A stretch of DNA of 64,000 nt, taken from Ardenticatenales bacterium (lineage in GTDB: Bacteria > Chloroflexota > Anaerolineae > Epilineales > Epilineaceae). Shown one piece after another: positions 9,222 to 18,686 of this stretch. A model generated the notes under the pieces. The model did no database searches and had not been told where the DNA came from. It was given only the letters and a program-made list of their open reading frames with translations. Position 1 is the first letter of the stretch, and every line of letters begins with the position of its first letter. A program made the position numbers and the translations under genes. The DNA lies in NCBI GenBank assembly GCA_020853525.1, contig JADYYS010000009.1, positions 1 through 64,000 of the forward strand, read 5' to 3'.

Positions 9222-11501
9222 TCAGAGTCCCGGCAACCGCGGCGGCGACTCCTCCGCGAACCGCTGCGCATCCACCACCGCCAGCGCCGCGATGTTCACG
9301 ATGTCCCGCACGGACGCGCCGGTCGGGATCACGTGGACGGCGCGGGCCATGCCGTGGAGGATCGGGCCGACGGCTGCGGCGCCGCCGAGGCGGTTGAGCA
9401 GCTTGTAGGAGGCGTTGGCGGCATCCAGGTTCGGGAAGATCAGGACGTTGGCATCGCGGATCCGGCTGAACGGGAAGTGCTCGTCGACGAGCGCCGAATC
9501 GATGGCCGTGTCGGCCTGCATCTCGCCGTCGACGTCCAGGTCGGGGCGCTTGGCGCGCAGGATCTCGACGGCGCGGCGGACCTTGTCGGATTCGGGCGTG
9601 CGGGCGCTGCCGAAGTTCGAGAACGACAGCATCGCGATCCGCGGCGTGACGCTGAACGTCTGGGCGACGGCGGCGGCGTTGGCGGCGATCTCGGCCAGCT
9701 GCTCGGCCGTCGGGTTCACGTTGACGGTGGCATCGCTGAAGAAGTACGGCACGTTGCGGACGATCATGAGGTAGACGCCGCTGACGATGCTGACGTCCGG
9801 CCGGGTGCCGACGATCTGGATCGCCGGTCGCAGCACGTCGACGTAGTTGTAGCTGAAGCCGGACAGGAACGCGTCGGCGTGGCCGACGGCCAGCATCACG
9901 GCGCCCAGCGTGTTCGGTTGGGTGACGGCCTCCAACGCGGCGGCGTGCGTCATGCCCTTGCGGTGGCGTCGCTGATAGAGCCACTGGGCGTAGCGCTCGC
10001 GGGCGTCCGTCGGGCAGTGCTCGGGGTCGACGATCGGCAGATCGCACGGCAGCCGAAGGTCCTCCAGGCGGGCGGCGATGACGCTCGGCCGGCCGATGAG
10101 GATCGGGCGGGCGATGCCCTCGTCGGCCAGCTGGCAGGCGGCCTTCAGGATCGCCGTCTCCTCGCCCTCGGCGAAGACGACGCGCTGGGGGTCCGCCTGG
10201 GCACGGCGGATGACGGCGCGCACGCCGGCGAAGCGGACGCCCTGGCGGGCCGCCAGCTGCTCCGGGTAGGCCTCGAGGTCGAGCGCGCGGCGGGCGACGC
10301 CGCTGGCGATGGCGGCGCCGGCGACGGCCGGGGCCACATGGAGCAGGGCACGGCGGTCGAAGGGCTTGGGGATGAGATAGTCGCGGCCGAAGTGCAGGCG
10401 GTCCAGGCCGTACGCCTTGAGGACGGCGTCCGGGACTTCGGCGCGGGCGAGATCGGCCAGCGCCTTGGCGGCCGCCACCTTCATCGCCTGGTTGATCGCC
10501 GTCGCGCGGACGTCCAGTGCGCCGCGGAAGATGAACGGGAAGCCGAGCACGTTGTTCACCTGGTTGGGCAGGTCGGATCGCCCCGTGGCCATGATGCAGT
10601 CCGGGCGGGTGGCCACGGCGACGTCGTAGCGGATCTCGGGGTCGGGGTTCGCCAGGGCGAAGACGATCGGGTCGCGGGCCATCCCCTTCAGCATCGCCGG
10701 CGTGACGCAGTCCGCGACGCTGACGCCGACGAAGACATCCGCATCCACCATCGCGTCGGCGAGCGTACGGGCCTCCGTGTCGACGGCGAAGCGGGCCTTG
10801 TAGATGTTCATCCCCTCCTCGCGCCCGTCCCAGATCACGCCCTGGCTGTCGCACAGCGTGATGTTTGCGCGCGCGGCGCCGAGGGCCACGTAGAACTCGG
10901 CCGACGCGATCCCGGCCGCTCCGGCGCCGTTGACGACGATCCGCACGCCGCCGATTTCCTTGCCGACGAGCTCGAGCGCGTTCACGAGGGCGGCGCCGGA
11001 GATGATCGCCGTGCCGTGCTGGTCGTCGTGAAAGATCGGGATGTCGACGAGAGCCTGGAGCTTCTCCTCGATGTAGAAGCATTCCGGCGCCCGGATGTCC
11101 TCGAGGTTGATCCCGCCGAAGGTGGGCGAGATGAGCCGGGCCACCTGGATGATCTCCTCGGGGTCGAGCGTGTCGACCTCGATGTCGAAGACGTCGACGT
11201 CGGCGAAGCGCTTGAACAGAACGCCCTTGCCCTCCATGACCGGTTTCGCCGCCAGCGGTCCGAGGTTGCCCAGCCCCAGAATCGCCGTGCCGTTCGAGAG
11301 GACGGCGACGAGGTTCCCGCGCGCGGTGTAGTCGAACACCGCCTCCGGATCCGCCGCGATCTCCCGCACCGGCGCCGCGACGCCCGGCGAGTACGCCAGC
11401 GCCAGATCTTGCTGCGTGAGGAGCGGCTTCGTGGCCGTGACCTCGATCTTGCCGGGGCGGCCGGTGCGGTGGTAGTGGAGCGCGTCTTCGCGCAGGGACA
11501 T
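9222..11501 (-). CDS. maeB: NADP-dependent malic enzyme fused to phosphotransacetylase domain
   Basis: It decarboxylates malate to pyruvate with NAD(P)+ reduction. The 759-residue length is standard for the MaeB type. Malic-enzyme domain: '[14 protein letters not shown]', '[10 protein letters not shown]' (metal-binding Asp pair), '[10 protein letters not shown]' (Rossmann) and 'ALANPDPEI'. The C-terminal phosphotransacetylase-like domain (from about residue 430) includes 'VVFAEGEE', 'GVYLMIV' and '[10 protein letters not shown]'. In MaeB enzymes this domain is regulatory, responding to acetyl-CoA. A run of nine Ts on the plus strand lies just upstream of the start. No clear Shine-Dalgarno is seen, so the start rests on the family N-terminus. 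Confidence 0.93.
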   Translation of the reverse strand: MSLREDALHYHRTGRPGKIEVTATKPLLTQQDLALAYSPGVAAPVREIAADPEAVFDYTARGNLVAVLSNGTAILGLGNLGPLAAKPVMEGKGVLFKRFADVDVFDIEVDTLDPEEIIQVARLISPTFGGINLEDIRAPECFYIEEKLQALVDIPIFHDDQHGTAIISGAALVNALELVGKEIGGVRIVVNGAGAAGIASAEFYVALGAARANITLCDSQGVIWDGREEGMNIYKARFAVDTEARTLADAMVDADVFVGVSVADCVTPAMLKGMARDPIVFALANPDPEIRYDVAVATRPDCIMATGRSDLPNQVNNVLGFPFIFRGALDVRATAINQAMKVAAAKALADLARAEVPDAVLKAYGLDRLHFGRDYLIPKPFDRRALLHVAPAVAGAAIASGVARRALDLEAYPEQLAARQGVRFAGVRAVIRRAQADPQRVVFAEGEETAILKAACQLADEGIARPILIGRPSVIAARLEDLRLPCDLPIVDPEHCPTDARERYAQWLYQRRHRKGMTHAAALEAVTQPNTLGAVMLAVGHADAFLSGFSYNYVDVLRPAIQIVGTRPDVSIVSGVYLMIVRNVPYFFSDATVNVNPTAEQLAEIAANAAAVAQTFSVTPRIAMLSFSNFGSARTPESDKVRRAVEILRAKRPDLDVDGEMQADTAIDSALVDEHFPFSRIRDANVLIFPNLDAANASYKLLNRLGGAAAVGPILHGMARAVHVIPTGASVRDIVNIAALAVVDAQRFAEESPPRLPGL

Positions 11502-11611
11502 GGGGGCGGGCCTTTTTTTTGGTCGGACGTCAGCACGAGCTTCGGATCACGACGACATCGGGCGCGTATGGTGCGGCGACAGCGGGGGGAAAGCAATGGG
11601 GTCGGCAGACG

Positions 11612-11647
11612 GTCGATCCGTTCGTCGATCCGCTCGTCGATCCGTTG
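11612..11647. repeat. three tandem 12-bp repeats
   Basis: Three head-to-tail copies of GTCGATCCG(T/C)T(C/G) lie in the 196-bp gap between maeB and the VWA gene, about 110 bp upstream of the maeB start. They could be an operator for maeB or slipped-strand expansion. No other element is seen in this gap. Confidence 0.6.
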
Positions 11648-11697
11648 CGATCAGGCGAACGTCGAGCTGGATGGCGCGGCCGCAACGGTCGCCGCGA

Positions 11698-13617
11698 TCA
11701 CGGCCTCCCCCCCGGCCAATACACCCCCCCACACGGAATCGCCACCGCCACCGCCGCGTAGATCCGCGCCAGCGCCGCCGCATCCGGCGCCACGAACGCG
11801 TCGCCGGGGCCGGTCGCGACGTCCGCCAGCAGCGCGCCGTCGACGTCCTCGCCGAAGCCGACGGTGTACACGCGGGCGCCCGTGGCCTTCAGCGCGGCGG
11901 CGGCCCGCACGACGGTGTCCTCCTGCCCGCCGCCGCCTTCGGGGGTCGGGACGCGGTTCGGGCGGCCGTCCGTGAGCAGGACGACGGCGGGGATGCGGTC
12001 GGGTGACGGTGCGATCCCATCGAAGGCGGTACGTGCCGCGTCCAGTCCGAGGTCGAGCCGCGTGCCCTCGTGGTGCGGTAGCGCGGCCAAGGCTGCCGCG
12101 ACGGCGGCGAGGTCGCCCGTCAGCGGCACGGCGACGGTGGCCGTGTCGTCGAACGCGACGAGCGCTGCGCGGTCGCCCGCTGGGTCGAGCTGCGCCAGGA
12201 ACACGGCGATCGCGGCGCGCGCGGCGTCGATCTTGCGCACGCCGTCGCCGGTCGCGGCCAGCATGCTCGTCGAGGTGTCGACGATGAGGACGACGTCGGC
12301 GTGCTTGTGGCCGGCAACGCACGTCTCGTCGACGCCGATCGGCAGGTAGGCGCGGAAGACGGCGGGCGTCGGGGTGTGGGTCGACGTCGGCGTATCCGTG
12401 GGGGTCGGGGTATCCGTGGGCGTCGTCGATGGGGTCGCGGTCGACGTCGACGTGGGCACCGGCGTGTCGGTCGGCGTCGGCGTCGGCACCGTCGGCGTCG
12501 GCGGAGGCGGTGGCGAGGACTCCGGGGTGCGGGTCGGCGGGCGGGTAACGATCCTGGCCGTCGAGAACGTGACGTGCTCCCACTGCGCCACGCGCGCCAG
12601 CTGGACCTTGGCAAACGCGCCGGCCGCGGCGTCCCACCGGACGTCCCAGAGCTGGCCGTTCTCCTCGGCGACGACCATGTCGCCCACCTTGTCCGTCCAT
12701 TGCTCCGGACCGGCGGTGACGATCCGCCGCCCCGCGTAGTCCACGCCGTAGAACGAGGCGTCCGGCGGGACGATGTCGAGATCCTCGACGGTCAGGCCGA
12801 GCTGGAACGACTCGACGGTTCCGTCGGCCGCCACCGCGTAGATCCGCCCCTGCCCCTCGGCACCGATGAGGATCCGGCCCGCCCACGGCCCGAAACGATC
12901 GACGTCGTTCGGCACCGTCGTGAGCCCCTCGAGGTGCGCGCCGAGGTCGGCGACGCGCGTCTGGGCACCGGCGCTCGTCACGCGCCACACGCCGCCCGTC
13001 GTCGTGACGACGATCAGATCGCCGCCGAAGACGCAGAAGCGGTCCTGGAACAGGCTGCCGCGCAACAGTCCGGACTCGCCGCGCAGACGGACCCACGCCC
13101 GCTGCACGCGGTCGCCGTCGGCGCTGATGCGCGCGATCACACCAGGATCGCCCGTGCCGGTGAAGAGCTCGCCGGCCGTGAAGCCGGCCTGGCACCCGCT
13201 TTCCCAAATCGAGCCGATCTTCACCTCCTCGGTGAACCCGGTCAGCCCGCTGAACCGCTGGTGCCGGCCCGTCGGCAGGACGAGCTCGAAGTTCCGCGGC
13301 CGCCCATCGGGGTAGTTCACGGACACGACGACGCCTTGTGACGGGGCGTGGTGGTCGATGCCGATCGGGTTGTTGAAGTTCGTGGCGACGGTGAGAAGCT
13401 GGATGGGAGCAGGCGAGTCGGCGATGTCGGCGATGTCGGTGTTGTCCGCAATGCTGCCGGCATGCACGGCACCGCCGAGGCGGGCTCCGGTGCCACTGGC
13501 CTCTTGCGTGCGGCCTGCAACGCCGAACAGGACGGCGGCGACGGTGGCAACGGTGAACATCGACAGGCCCACATGGCGCCGCAGGTGGATTGGGCGTACG
13601 TTACTTACGGATTCCAT
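11698..13617 (-). CDS. exported VWA-domain protein with propeller-like N-terminal region
   Basis: This is a 639-residue protein with an N-terminal hydrophobic export signal (about residues 18-35). A beta-rich region (about 70-345) follows, with repeated strands such as 'GRIYAVAADGTVESFQ' that suggest a sugar-dehydrogenase/SMP-30-like propeller. Next comes a Thr/Pro linker (about 355-425), the 'AYLPIG' motif, and a von Willebrand factor A domain with an intact MIDAS (DTSTSM near residue 455, TDGRPN later). A metal-dependent adhesion or ligand-binding role at the cell surface is likely. Thr/Pro linker plus YLP is shared with two other exported proteins here. No partner gene identifies the ligand. 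The upstream gap to the kdp operon is divergent. Confidence 0.8.
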   Translation of the reverse strand: MESVSNVRPIHLRRHVGLSMFTVATVAAVLFGVAGRTQEASGTGARLGGAVHAGSIADNTDIADIADSPAPIQLLTVATNFNNPIGIDHHAPSQGVVVSVNYPDGRPRNFELVLPTGRHQRFSGLTGFTEEVKIGSIWESGCQAGFTAGELFTGTGDPGVIARISADGDRVQRAWVRLRGESGLLRGSLFQDRFCVFGGDLIVVTTTGGVWRVTSAGAQTRVADLGAHLEGLTTVPNDVDRFGPWAGRILIGAEGQGRIYAVAADGTVESFQLGLTVEDLDIVPPDASFYGVDYAGRRIVTAGPEQWTDKVGDMVVAEENGQLWDVRWDAAAGAFAKVQLARVAQWEHVTFSTARIVTRPPTRTPESSPPPPPTPTVPTPTPTDTPVPTSTSTATPSTTPTDTPTPTDTPTSTHTPTPAVFRAYLPIGVDETCVAGHKHADVVLIVDTSTSMLAATGDGVRKIDAARAAIAVFLAQLDPAGDRAALVAFDDTATVAVPLTGDLAAVAAALAALPHHEGTRLDLGLDAARTAFDGIAPSPDRIPAVVLLTDGRPNRVPTPEGGGGQEDTVVRAAAALKATGARVYTVGFGEDVDGALLADVATGPGDAFVAPDAAALARIYAAVAVAIPCGGVYWPGGRP

Positions 13618-13764
13618 ATGGCCCCCTGAATCGCGCTACCGCTGGCTCTACAGCCGAGGGATTATGCTGCCAACACGGTCCGCACGTTGCCGGCAGGGCG
13701 ATGGATGGACCGCTCGCCGCGTCCGGACCACCTGAGTGCGGATCGCTTGGAGGGAGGCAGCCCC

Positions 13765-13857
13765 ATGAACGACATCTATGCTCTCGCCGCCGTGTTGGGC
13801 ACATTCGCGCTGACGTACGGCCTCTTGGTCCTCTGCGACCGCCTCGGGAGGCGCTGA
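13765..13857 (+). CDS. 30-aa single-pass membrane peptide at head of kdp operon
   Basis: This short gene encodes a 30-residue peptide opening MNDIYALAAVLGTFALTYGL, followed by a hydrophobic stretch and a basic end (CDRLGRR). It is one predicted transmembrane helix. A strong GGAGGGAGG ribosome site precedes it by 6-14 nt. The stop lies two bases before the kdpF start, so it belongs to the kdp transcript. It is distinct from kdpF, which follows intact. A role as an extra small Kdp subunit or a translational leader is inference. Confidence 0.72.
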   Translation: MNDIYALAAVLGTFALTYGLLVLCDRLGRR

Positions 13858-13859
13858 CG

Positions 13860-13949
13860 ATGGGCACCCTTGACACCGTGGCCGCGGTCATCGCCGTGGC
13901 GCTGCTCGTCTACCTCGTCATCGCCCTGCTGCGACCGGAGATCTTCTGA
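13860..13949 (+). CDS. kdpF: K(+)-transporting ATPase subunit F
   Basis: This is a 29-residue single-helix peptide that stabilises the KdpABC complex. The C-terminal 'YLVIALLRPEIF' is the conserved KdpF signature. Its ribosome site (GGGAGG) lies inside the end of the preceding 30-aa gene. Its TGA overlaps the kdpA ATG (ATGA), implying coupled translation. Confidence 0.92.
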   Translation: MGTLDTVAAVIAVALLVYLVIALLRPEIF

Positions 13950-15697
13950 TGACCACCCTCGGCTGGCTCTCCATGGCCGCCACGCTCGGCCTCGTCCTGC
14001 TCCTCGCCAAGCCGCTCGGCGAGTGGATGGCCCGCATCTATGACGGGCGCCCCGGCGTCCTCGGCCCCGTCCTCGGCCCCGTCGAGCGGTTCTGCTACCG
14101 CGCGAGCGGCATCGACCCGACGTCCGAGATGGGCTGGCGCTCGTACATGATCGCCGCACTGGCCGTCAACGCCGTCGGCCTCGTCGCCGTCTACGCCTTC
14201 CAGCGCCTGCAGGGCGTGCTCCCGCTCAATCCGGCTGCCCTCGGCGGGGTCGAGCCGTTCTCGGCCCTGAACACAGCCGTTGCCTTCGCCTCGAACACGA
14301 ACTGGCAGGGATACGGCGGCGAGACGACGATGAGCTACCTCACCCAGATGATGGCGCTCACCGTCCAGAACTTCCTGTCCGCCGCCACCGGCATGGCCGT
14401 CCTCGTCGCCCTCGCCCGCGGATTCGCGCGGCGCGAGTCGAGCGCGATCGGCAATTTCTACGCCGACTTCGTCCGCAGCACGCTCTACATCCTCATCCCG
14501 CTCGCGCTCGTGCTCGCCCTCGCGTTGGTCTCCCAGGGCGTCGTGCAGACGTTCGCCCCGGCCGTGACGGCCACCGTCGTCGATGCCGGCGTCGACGCGG
14601 ACGGCGCGCCCGTCACCGAGCAGACGATCGCCGTCGGCCCGGTCGCCTCGCAGATCGCGATCAAGCAACTCGGCACGAACGGCGGCGGCTACTACAACGC
14701 CAACTCGGCCCACCCGCTCGAGAACCCGACGCCGCTCTCCAATCTGCTGGAGTTGCTGGCGATCCTCCTCCTCCCGGCGGCCTTGTGCATCACGTTCGGC
14801 CGCCTGGTCGGCGACGTGCGCCAGGGCTGGGCGCTCCTCGTGGCGATGACCGTGCTCTTCATCCCGCTGGCCGCCGGCATGTACGCGGTCGAGGCCGCCG
14901 GCAACCCGCGCATCGCCGCGCTCGGCGTCGACGCCTCGGCCGGGTACGACGCGCCCGGCGGCAACATGGAGGGCAAGGAGCTGCGCTTCGGCGTGCCTGC
15001 GAGCGCGTACTGGGCGGCGGCGACGACGGCGGCCTCCAACGGCAGCGTGAACGCGATGCACGACAGCTTCACCCCGCTCGGCGGCATGATCGCGCTGTTC
15101 CTCATGCAGCTCGGCGAGGTCGTCTTCGGCGGCGTCGGCTCCGGGCTGTACGGCATGCTGATGTTCGCCGTCGTCACGGTCTTCATCGCCGGGCTGATGG
15201 TCGGGCGGACGCCGGAGTACCTCGGCAAGAAGATCGAGGCGTACGAGATGCAGATGGCATCGCTAGCCGTGCTCTTCCCGTGCGCCATCGTGCTCATCGG
15301 CACGGCGGCGGCGGTGATGCTGCCCGCCGCGCTCGCCTCGCGCGCCAACCCCGGCGCGCACGGCTTCTCGGAGATCCTCTACGCATTCACGTCGATGGGC
15401 AACAACAACGGAAGCGCGTTCGCCGGGATCAGCGCGAACACGCCGTTCTACAACCTCGCCGGCGCCGCGGCGATGTTCGCCAGCCGCTTCTGGGTCCTCG
15501 TGCCCGTGCTGGCGCTGGCCGGCGCGCTGGCGGGGAAGAAGGCCATCCCGACCGGTCCGGGCACGCTGCCGACGGATCGCCCGCTGTTCATCGGCTTCCT
15601 CGTGGCCGTCGTGATCATCGTCGGCGCGCTGACGTTCGTCCCGGCGCTCGCGCTCGGGCCGGTCGCCGAGCACCTCTCGCTGTGGTCGATGCGATGA
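13949..15697 (+). CDS. kdpA: K(+)-transporting ATPase subunit A
   Basis: This 582-residue integral membrane protein is the K+-selective channel-like subunit of the KdpFABC pump. Selectivity-filter-like loops are visible: 'SNTNWQGYGGETTMSYLTQM', 'GTNGGGYYNANSAHPLENPT', 'DSFTPLGGM' and 'TSMGNNNGSAFAG'. These correspond to the four pore loops of the SKT superfamily. About ten hydrophobic segments are present. Length and motif order are standard. It starts inside the kdpF stop codon and is followed by a 69-bp gap with a small hairpin before kdpB. Confidence 0.97.
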   Translation: MTTLGWLSMAATLGLVLLLAKPLGEWMARIYDGRPGVLGPVLGPVERFCYRASGIDPTSEMGWRSYMIAALAVNAVGLVAVYAFQRLQGVLPLNPAALGGVEPFSALNTAVAFASNTNWQGYGGETTMSYLTQMMALTVQNFLSAATGMAVLVALARGFARRESSAIGNFYADFVRSTLYILIPLALVLALALVSQGVVQTFAPAVTATVVDAGVDADGAPVTEQTIAVGPVASQIAIKQLGTNGGGYYNANSAHPLENPTPLSNLLELLAILLLPAALCITFGRLVGDVRQGWALLVAMTVLFIPLAAGMYAVEAAGNPRIAALGVDASAGYDAPGGNMEGKELRFGVPASAYWAAATTAASNGSVNAMHDSFTPLGGMIALFLMQLGEVVFGGVGSGLYGMLMFAVVTVFIAGLMVGRTPEYLGKKIEAYEMQMASLAVLFPCAIVLIGTAAAVMLPAALASRANPGAHGFSEILYAFTSMGNNNGSAFAGISANTPFYNLAGAAAMFASRFWVLVPVLALAGALAGKKAIPTGPGTLPTDRPLFIGFLVAVVIIVGALTFVPALALGPVAEHLSLWSMR

Positions 15698-15725
15698 ACG
15701 GTCGATGCACGTCCTATCGAGTTCG

Positions 15726-15745
15726 CCGGCAGCTTTAGGTGCCGG
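15726..15745. promoter_or_regulatory. small hairpin between kdpA and kdpB
   Basis: A 6-bp stem (CCGGCA/TGCCGG) with an 8-nt loop lies in the kdpA-kdpB gap. Its sequence resembles the outer end of the 142-bp repeat family (the GCAGCTTTAG core), so it may be a relic of one. It could also modulate the kdpA:kdpB expression ratio. Confidence 0.35.
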
Positions 15746-15766
15746 TCGTCGTAGGAGTAAACGGAA

Positions 15767-17839
15767 ATGTCCTCCACCGCCCAAGCCCGCCCCATCTGGG
15801 AGTCCAGAATCGTCCGCGGCGCCGCCGCCGACGCGCTGAAGAAGCTCGATCCGCGCGTCCAGGTGCGCAACCCGGTGATGTTCGTGGTGTTCATCGGCAG
15901 CCTCTTCACGACAGCGCTGTGGATCCTCGCCCTCGGCGGCAACGCCGACGCCCCCGCCGGCTTCATCGGCGCGATCACGCTCTGGCTCTGGTTCACCGTC
16001 CTGTTCGCCAACTTCGCCGAGGCGATGGCCGAGGGCCGCGGCAAGGCCCAGGCGGCCACGCTGCGCGCCGCGCGCAAGGACGTCGTGGCCCACAAGGTGG
16101 CCCGCGCCGAGCGGGACGCGCCCGCCTCCGACGTGCCCGCCAGCGCGCTGCGCATGGGCGACCTCGTCCTCGTGGCCGCCGGCGAGACGATCCCCGGCGA
16201 CGGCGACATCGCCGTGGGCGTCGCCTCGGTGGACGAGAGCGCGATCACCGGCGAGAGCGCGCCCGTCATCCGGGAGAGCGGCGGCGACCGCTCGGCCGTC
16301 ACCGGCGGGACGCGGGTCCTGTCGGACTGGCTGATCGTCCGGATCAGCGCCGACCCGGGCGAGAGCTTCCTCGACCGCATGATCGCCCTCGTCGAGGGCA
16401 GCAAGCGCCAGAAGACGCCCAACGAGATCGCCTTGACGATCCTGCTCGCCAAGTTCACGATCATCTTCCTGCTGGCCGTTGCCACGCTGCGCCCGTTCGC
16501 GAACTACGCCGTCACCGAGGCCGGCAGCGGGACGACGGTCTCGATCACCGTCCTCGTCGCGCTCCTCGTGTGCCTGATCCCGACGACGATCGGCGGGCTG
16601 CTGTCCGCGATCGGCATCGCCGGCATGGACCGCCTCATCCAGGCGAACGTCATCGCCACGAGCGGGCGCGCCGTCGAGGCGGCGGGGGACGTCGACGTCC
16701 TCCTGCTCGACAAGACCGGCACGATCACGCTCGGCAACCGCCAGGCGACGGACTTCCTGCCCGCGCCCGGCGTCGACGTCGCCACATTGGCCGAGGCGGC
16801 GCAGCTGGCCAGTCTGGCGGACGAGACGCCCGAAGGTCGAAGCATCGTCGTGCTGGCCAAGGAGCGCTTCGGCCTGCGCGAGCACGACCTCGTCGACCTC
16901 GGCGCGGTATTCGTGCCGTTCACCGCCCAGACGCGGATGAGCGGCGTCGACCTCGGCGGACGGCAGATCCGCAAGGGCGCCGCGGACGCGGTGCAGGCGT
17001 GGCTCGCGGCGCAGGGGGTCGCGACGCCCGCCGGCGTGACGGCGGTCGTCGACGCCGTGGCGCGGGACGGCGCGACGCCGCTCGTCGTCGCCGACGCGAC
17101 CGGGCCGCTGGGCGTCGTGCGCCTGAAGGACATCGTCAAGGGCGGGATCCGCGAGCGCTTCGCCGAGCTGCGGCGGATGGGCATCCGGACCGTCATGATC
17201 ACGGGCGACAACCCGCTGACGGCCGCCGCGATCTCGGCCGAGGCCGGCGTCGACGACTTCCTGGCCGAAGCGACCCCCGAGGCCAAGCTCAAGCTGATCC
17301 GCGAGCACCAAACCGGCGGCCGGCTGGTGGCGATGACGGGCGACGGCACAAACGACGCCCCGGCGCTGGCGCAGGCGGACGTGGCGGTGGCGATGAACAG
17401 CGGCACGCAGGCCGCCAAGGAAGCCGGCAACATGGTCGACCTCGACAGCAACCCCACCAAGCTCATCGAGATCGTCGAGATCGGCAAGCAGCTCCTCGTC
17501 ACCCGCGGCGCGCTGACGACGTTCAGCATCGCCAACGACATCGCCAAGTACTTCGCGATCATCCCGGCCGCCTTCGCGACCGTCTACCCGCAGCTCGATG
17601 CGCTGAACGTCATGCGCCTCGCGACGCCGGACTCGGCGATCCTCTCCGCTGTGATCTTCAACGCGCTGATCATCGTCGCGCTCATCCCGCTCGCGCTGCG
17701 CGGCGTCCGCTGGCGGCCGGCGTCGGCAGCCGACCTGCTCGGCCGCAACCTCCTCGTCTACGGCCTCGGCGGCCTCGTCGCCCCATTCGTGGGGATCAAG
17801 ATCATCGATCTCATCCTCGTCGCCCTCGGGCTGGCGTAG
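15767..17839 (+). CDS. kdpB: K(+)-transporting P-type ATPase subunit B
   Basis: This 690-residue catalytic subunit hydrolyses ATP to drive K+ uptake. P-type signatures are intact: the phosphorylated Asp in '[11 protein letters not shown]' (D315), the actuator '[12 protein letters not shown]', the nucleotide-domain 'KGAADAVQ', '[10 protein letters not shown]' and the hinge '[15 protein letters not shown]'. The Kdp-specific '[15 protein letters not shown]' membrane segment near the C-terminus confirms KdpB rather than another P-type pump. AGGAG lies 9 nt before the ATG. Confidence 0.98.
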   Translation: MSSTAQARPIWESRIVRGAAADALKKLDPRVQVRNPVMFVVFIGSLFTTALWILALGGNADAPAGFIGAITLWLWFTVLFANFAEAMAEGRGKAQAATLRAARKDVVAHKVARAERDAPASDVPASALRMGDLVLVAAGETIPGDGDIAVGVASVDESAITGESAPVIRESGGDRSAVTGGTRVLSDWLIVRISADPGESFLDRMIALVEGSKRQKTPNEIALTILLAKFTIIFLLAVATLRPFANYAVTEAGSGTTVSITVLVALLVCLIPTTIGGLLSAIGIAGMDRLIQANVIATSGRAVEAAGDVDVLLLDKTGTITLGNRQATDFLPAPGVDVATLAEAAQLASLADETPEGRSIVVLAKERFGLREHDLVDLGAVFVPFTAQTRMSGVDLGGRQIRKGAADAVQAWLAAQGVATPAGVTAVVDAVARDGATPLVVADATGPLGVVRLKDIVKGGIRERFAELRRMGIRTVMITGDNPLTAAAISAEAGVDDFLAEATPEAKLKLIREHQTGGRLVAMTGDGTNDAPALAQADVAVAMNSGTQAAKEAGNMVDLDSNPTKLIEIVEIGKQLLVTRGALTTFSIANDIAKYFAIIPAAFATVYPQLDALNVMRLATPDSAILSAVIFNALIIVALIPLALRGVRWRPASAADLLGRNLLVYGLGGLVAPFVGIKIIDLILVALGLA

Positions 17840-17921
17840 GCGGCGGTCGCGACGTCGACGTCATTCGAGCTGCTCAACCATGCCCGCGTTGGCACGGAAC
17901 GACTCCATGAAGGAACCCACC

Positions 17922-18587
17922 ATGCGCACGTCCCTCTGGACCGCCACCCGCCTCGTCGTGGTCCTCACGATCCTCACCGGCGTCGTCTATCCGATCGCCG
18001 TCACCGCCCTGGCGCAGACGCTGTTCGCCGCGCAGGCCAAGGGCAGCCTCGTGCGGGGCGCCGACGGCACCGTCGTCGGCTCGCGCATCGTCGGCCAGGC
18101 GTTCGACGATCCGAAGTACTTCTGGGGCCGGCCGAGCGCGACGGGCGGCGGCCCGTACAACGCCGCCGCGTCCGGCGGCAGCAACCTCGGCCCGACGAAC
18201 CCGGCCTTGATCGAGGCCATCCAGGGGCGCATCGAAGCGCTGCAGGCGACCGATCCCGGCAACGCAGCCCCGATCCCCGTCGACCTCGTGACGGCCTCCG
18301 GCAGCGGCCTCGACCCGCACATCGGCCCCGCCGCCGCGGATTGGCAGGTCGGGCGCGTCGCGCGCGAGCGCGGGGTCGACGAGGCGACGGTGCGGGCGCT
18401 CGTCGGACGATATACTGAGGCGCGCACGCTGGGCCTCTTCGGCGAGCGGCGGGTGAACGTGCTGCTCCTCAACCTGGCGCTGGACGACAAGGCCGCCGTC
18501 GCCCAGGCAGCGGCCGACGCGCTCGTGACGCCGGCGGCGACGCTGGGCGGTTTGCCCGAGCGGTGGAACGCGACCGACGTTCCGTAA
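17922..18587 (+). CDS. kdpC: K(+)-transporting ATPase subunit C
   Basis: This is a 221-residue single-pass membrane protein acting as a chaperone-like subunit in KdpFABC. After an N-terminal helix (LVVVLTILTGVVYPIAVTAL) come the typical 'GSRIVGQAFDDPKYFWGRPSA', 'YNAAASGGSNLGPTNPAL' and 'DLVTASGSGLDPHI' blocks. I chose the ATG at 17922 over two upstream ATGs because AAGGAACC sits just before it and the signal anchor then starts at the N-terminus. Confidence 0.97.
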   Translation: MRTSLWTATRLVVVLTILTGVVYPIAVTALAQTLFAAQAKGSLVRGADGTVVGSRIVGQAFDDPKYFWGRPSATGGGPYNAAASGGSNLGPTNPALIEAIQGRIEALQATDPGNAAPIPVDLVTASGSGLDPHIGPAAADWQVGRVARERGVDEATVRALVGRYTEARTLGLFGERRVNVLLLNLALDDKAAVAQAAADALVTPAATLGGLPERWNATDVP

Positions 18588-18590
18588 ACG

Positions 18591-18648
18591 TTGTAGGGGC
18601 GAAGCATGTGTGGGCGCCTTAGCGCCCACACATGCTTCGCCCCTACAA
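18591..18648. repeat. perfect 27-bp inverted repeat between kdpC and kdpD
   Basis: The two 27-nt arms (18591-18617 and 18622-18648) match without mismatch around the loop CTTA. The outer sequence TTGTAGGGGCGAAGCATG belongs to the 'GTAGGGGC' palindrome type, also present at 31102-31130. It sits 4 bp after the kdpC stop and could be a partial terminator that separates pump from sensor expression, or a mobile REP element. Confidence 0.85.
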
Positions 18649-18686
18649 CGCCCAACGCAATCGCCTCGATCCATTGGACGCCATTC

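Noticed and set aside
18606-18686. Earlier ATG start for kdpD inside the 27-bp palindrome
   Set aside because: The extra 27 residues derive from palindrome sequence and do not resemble KdpD N-termini. The GTG at 18687 fits better.
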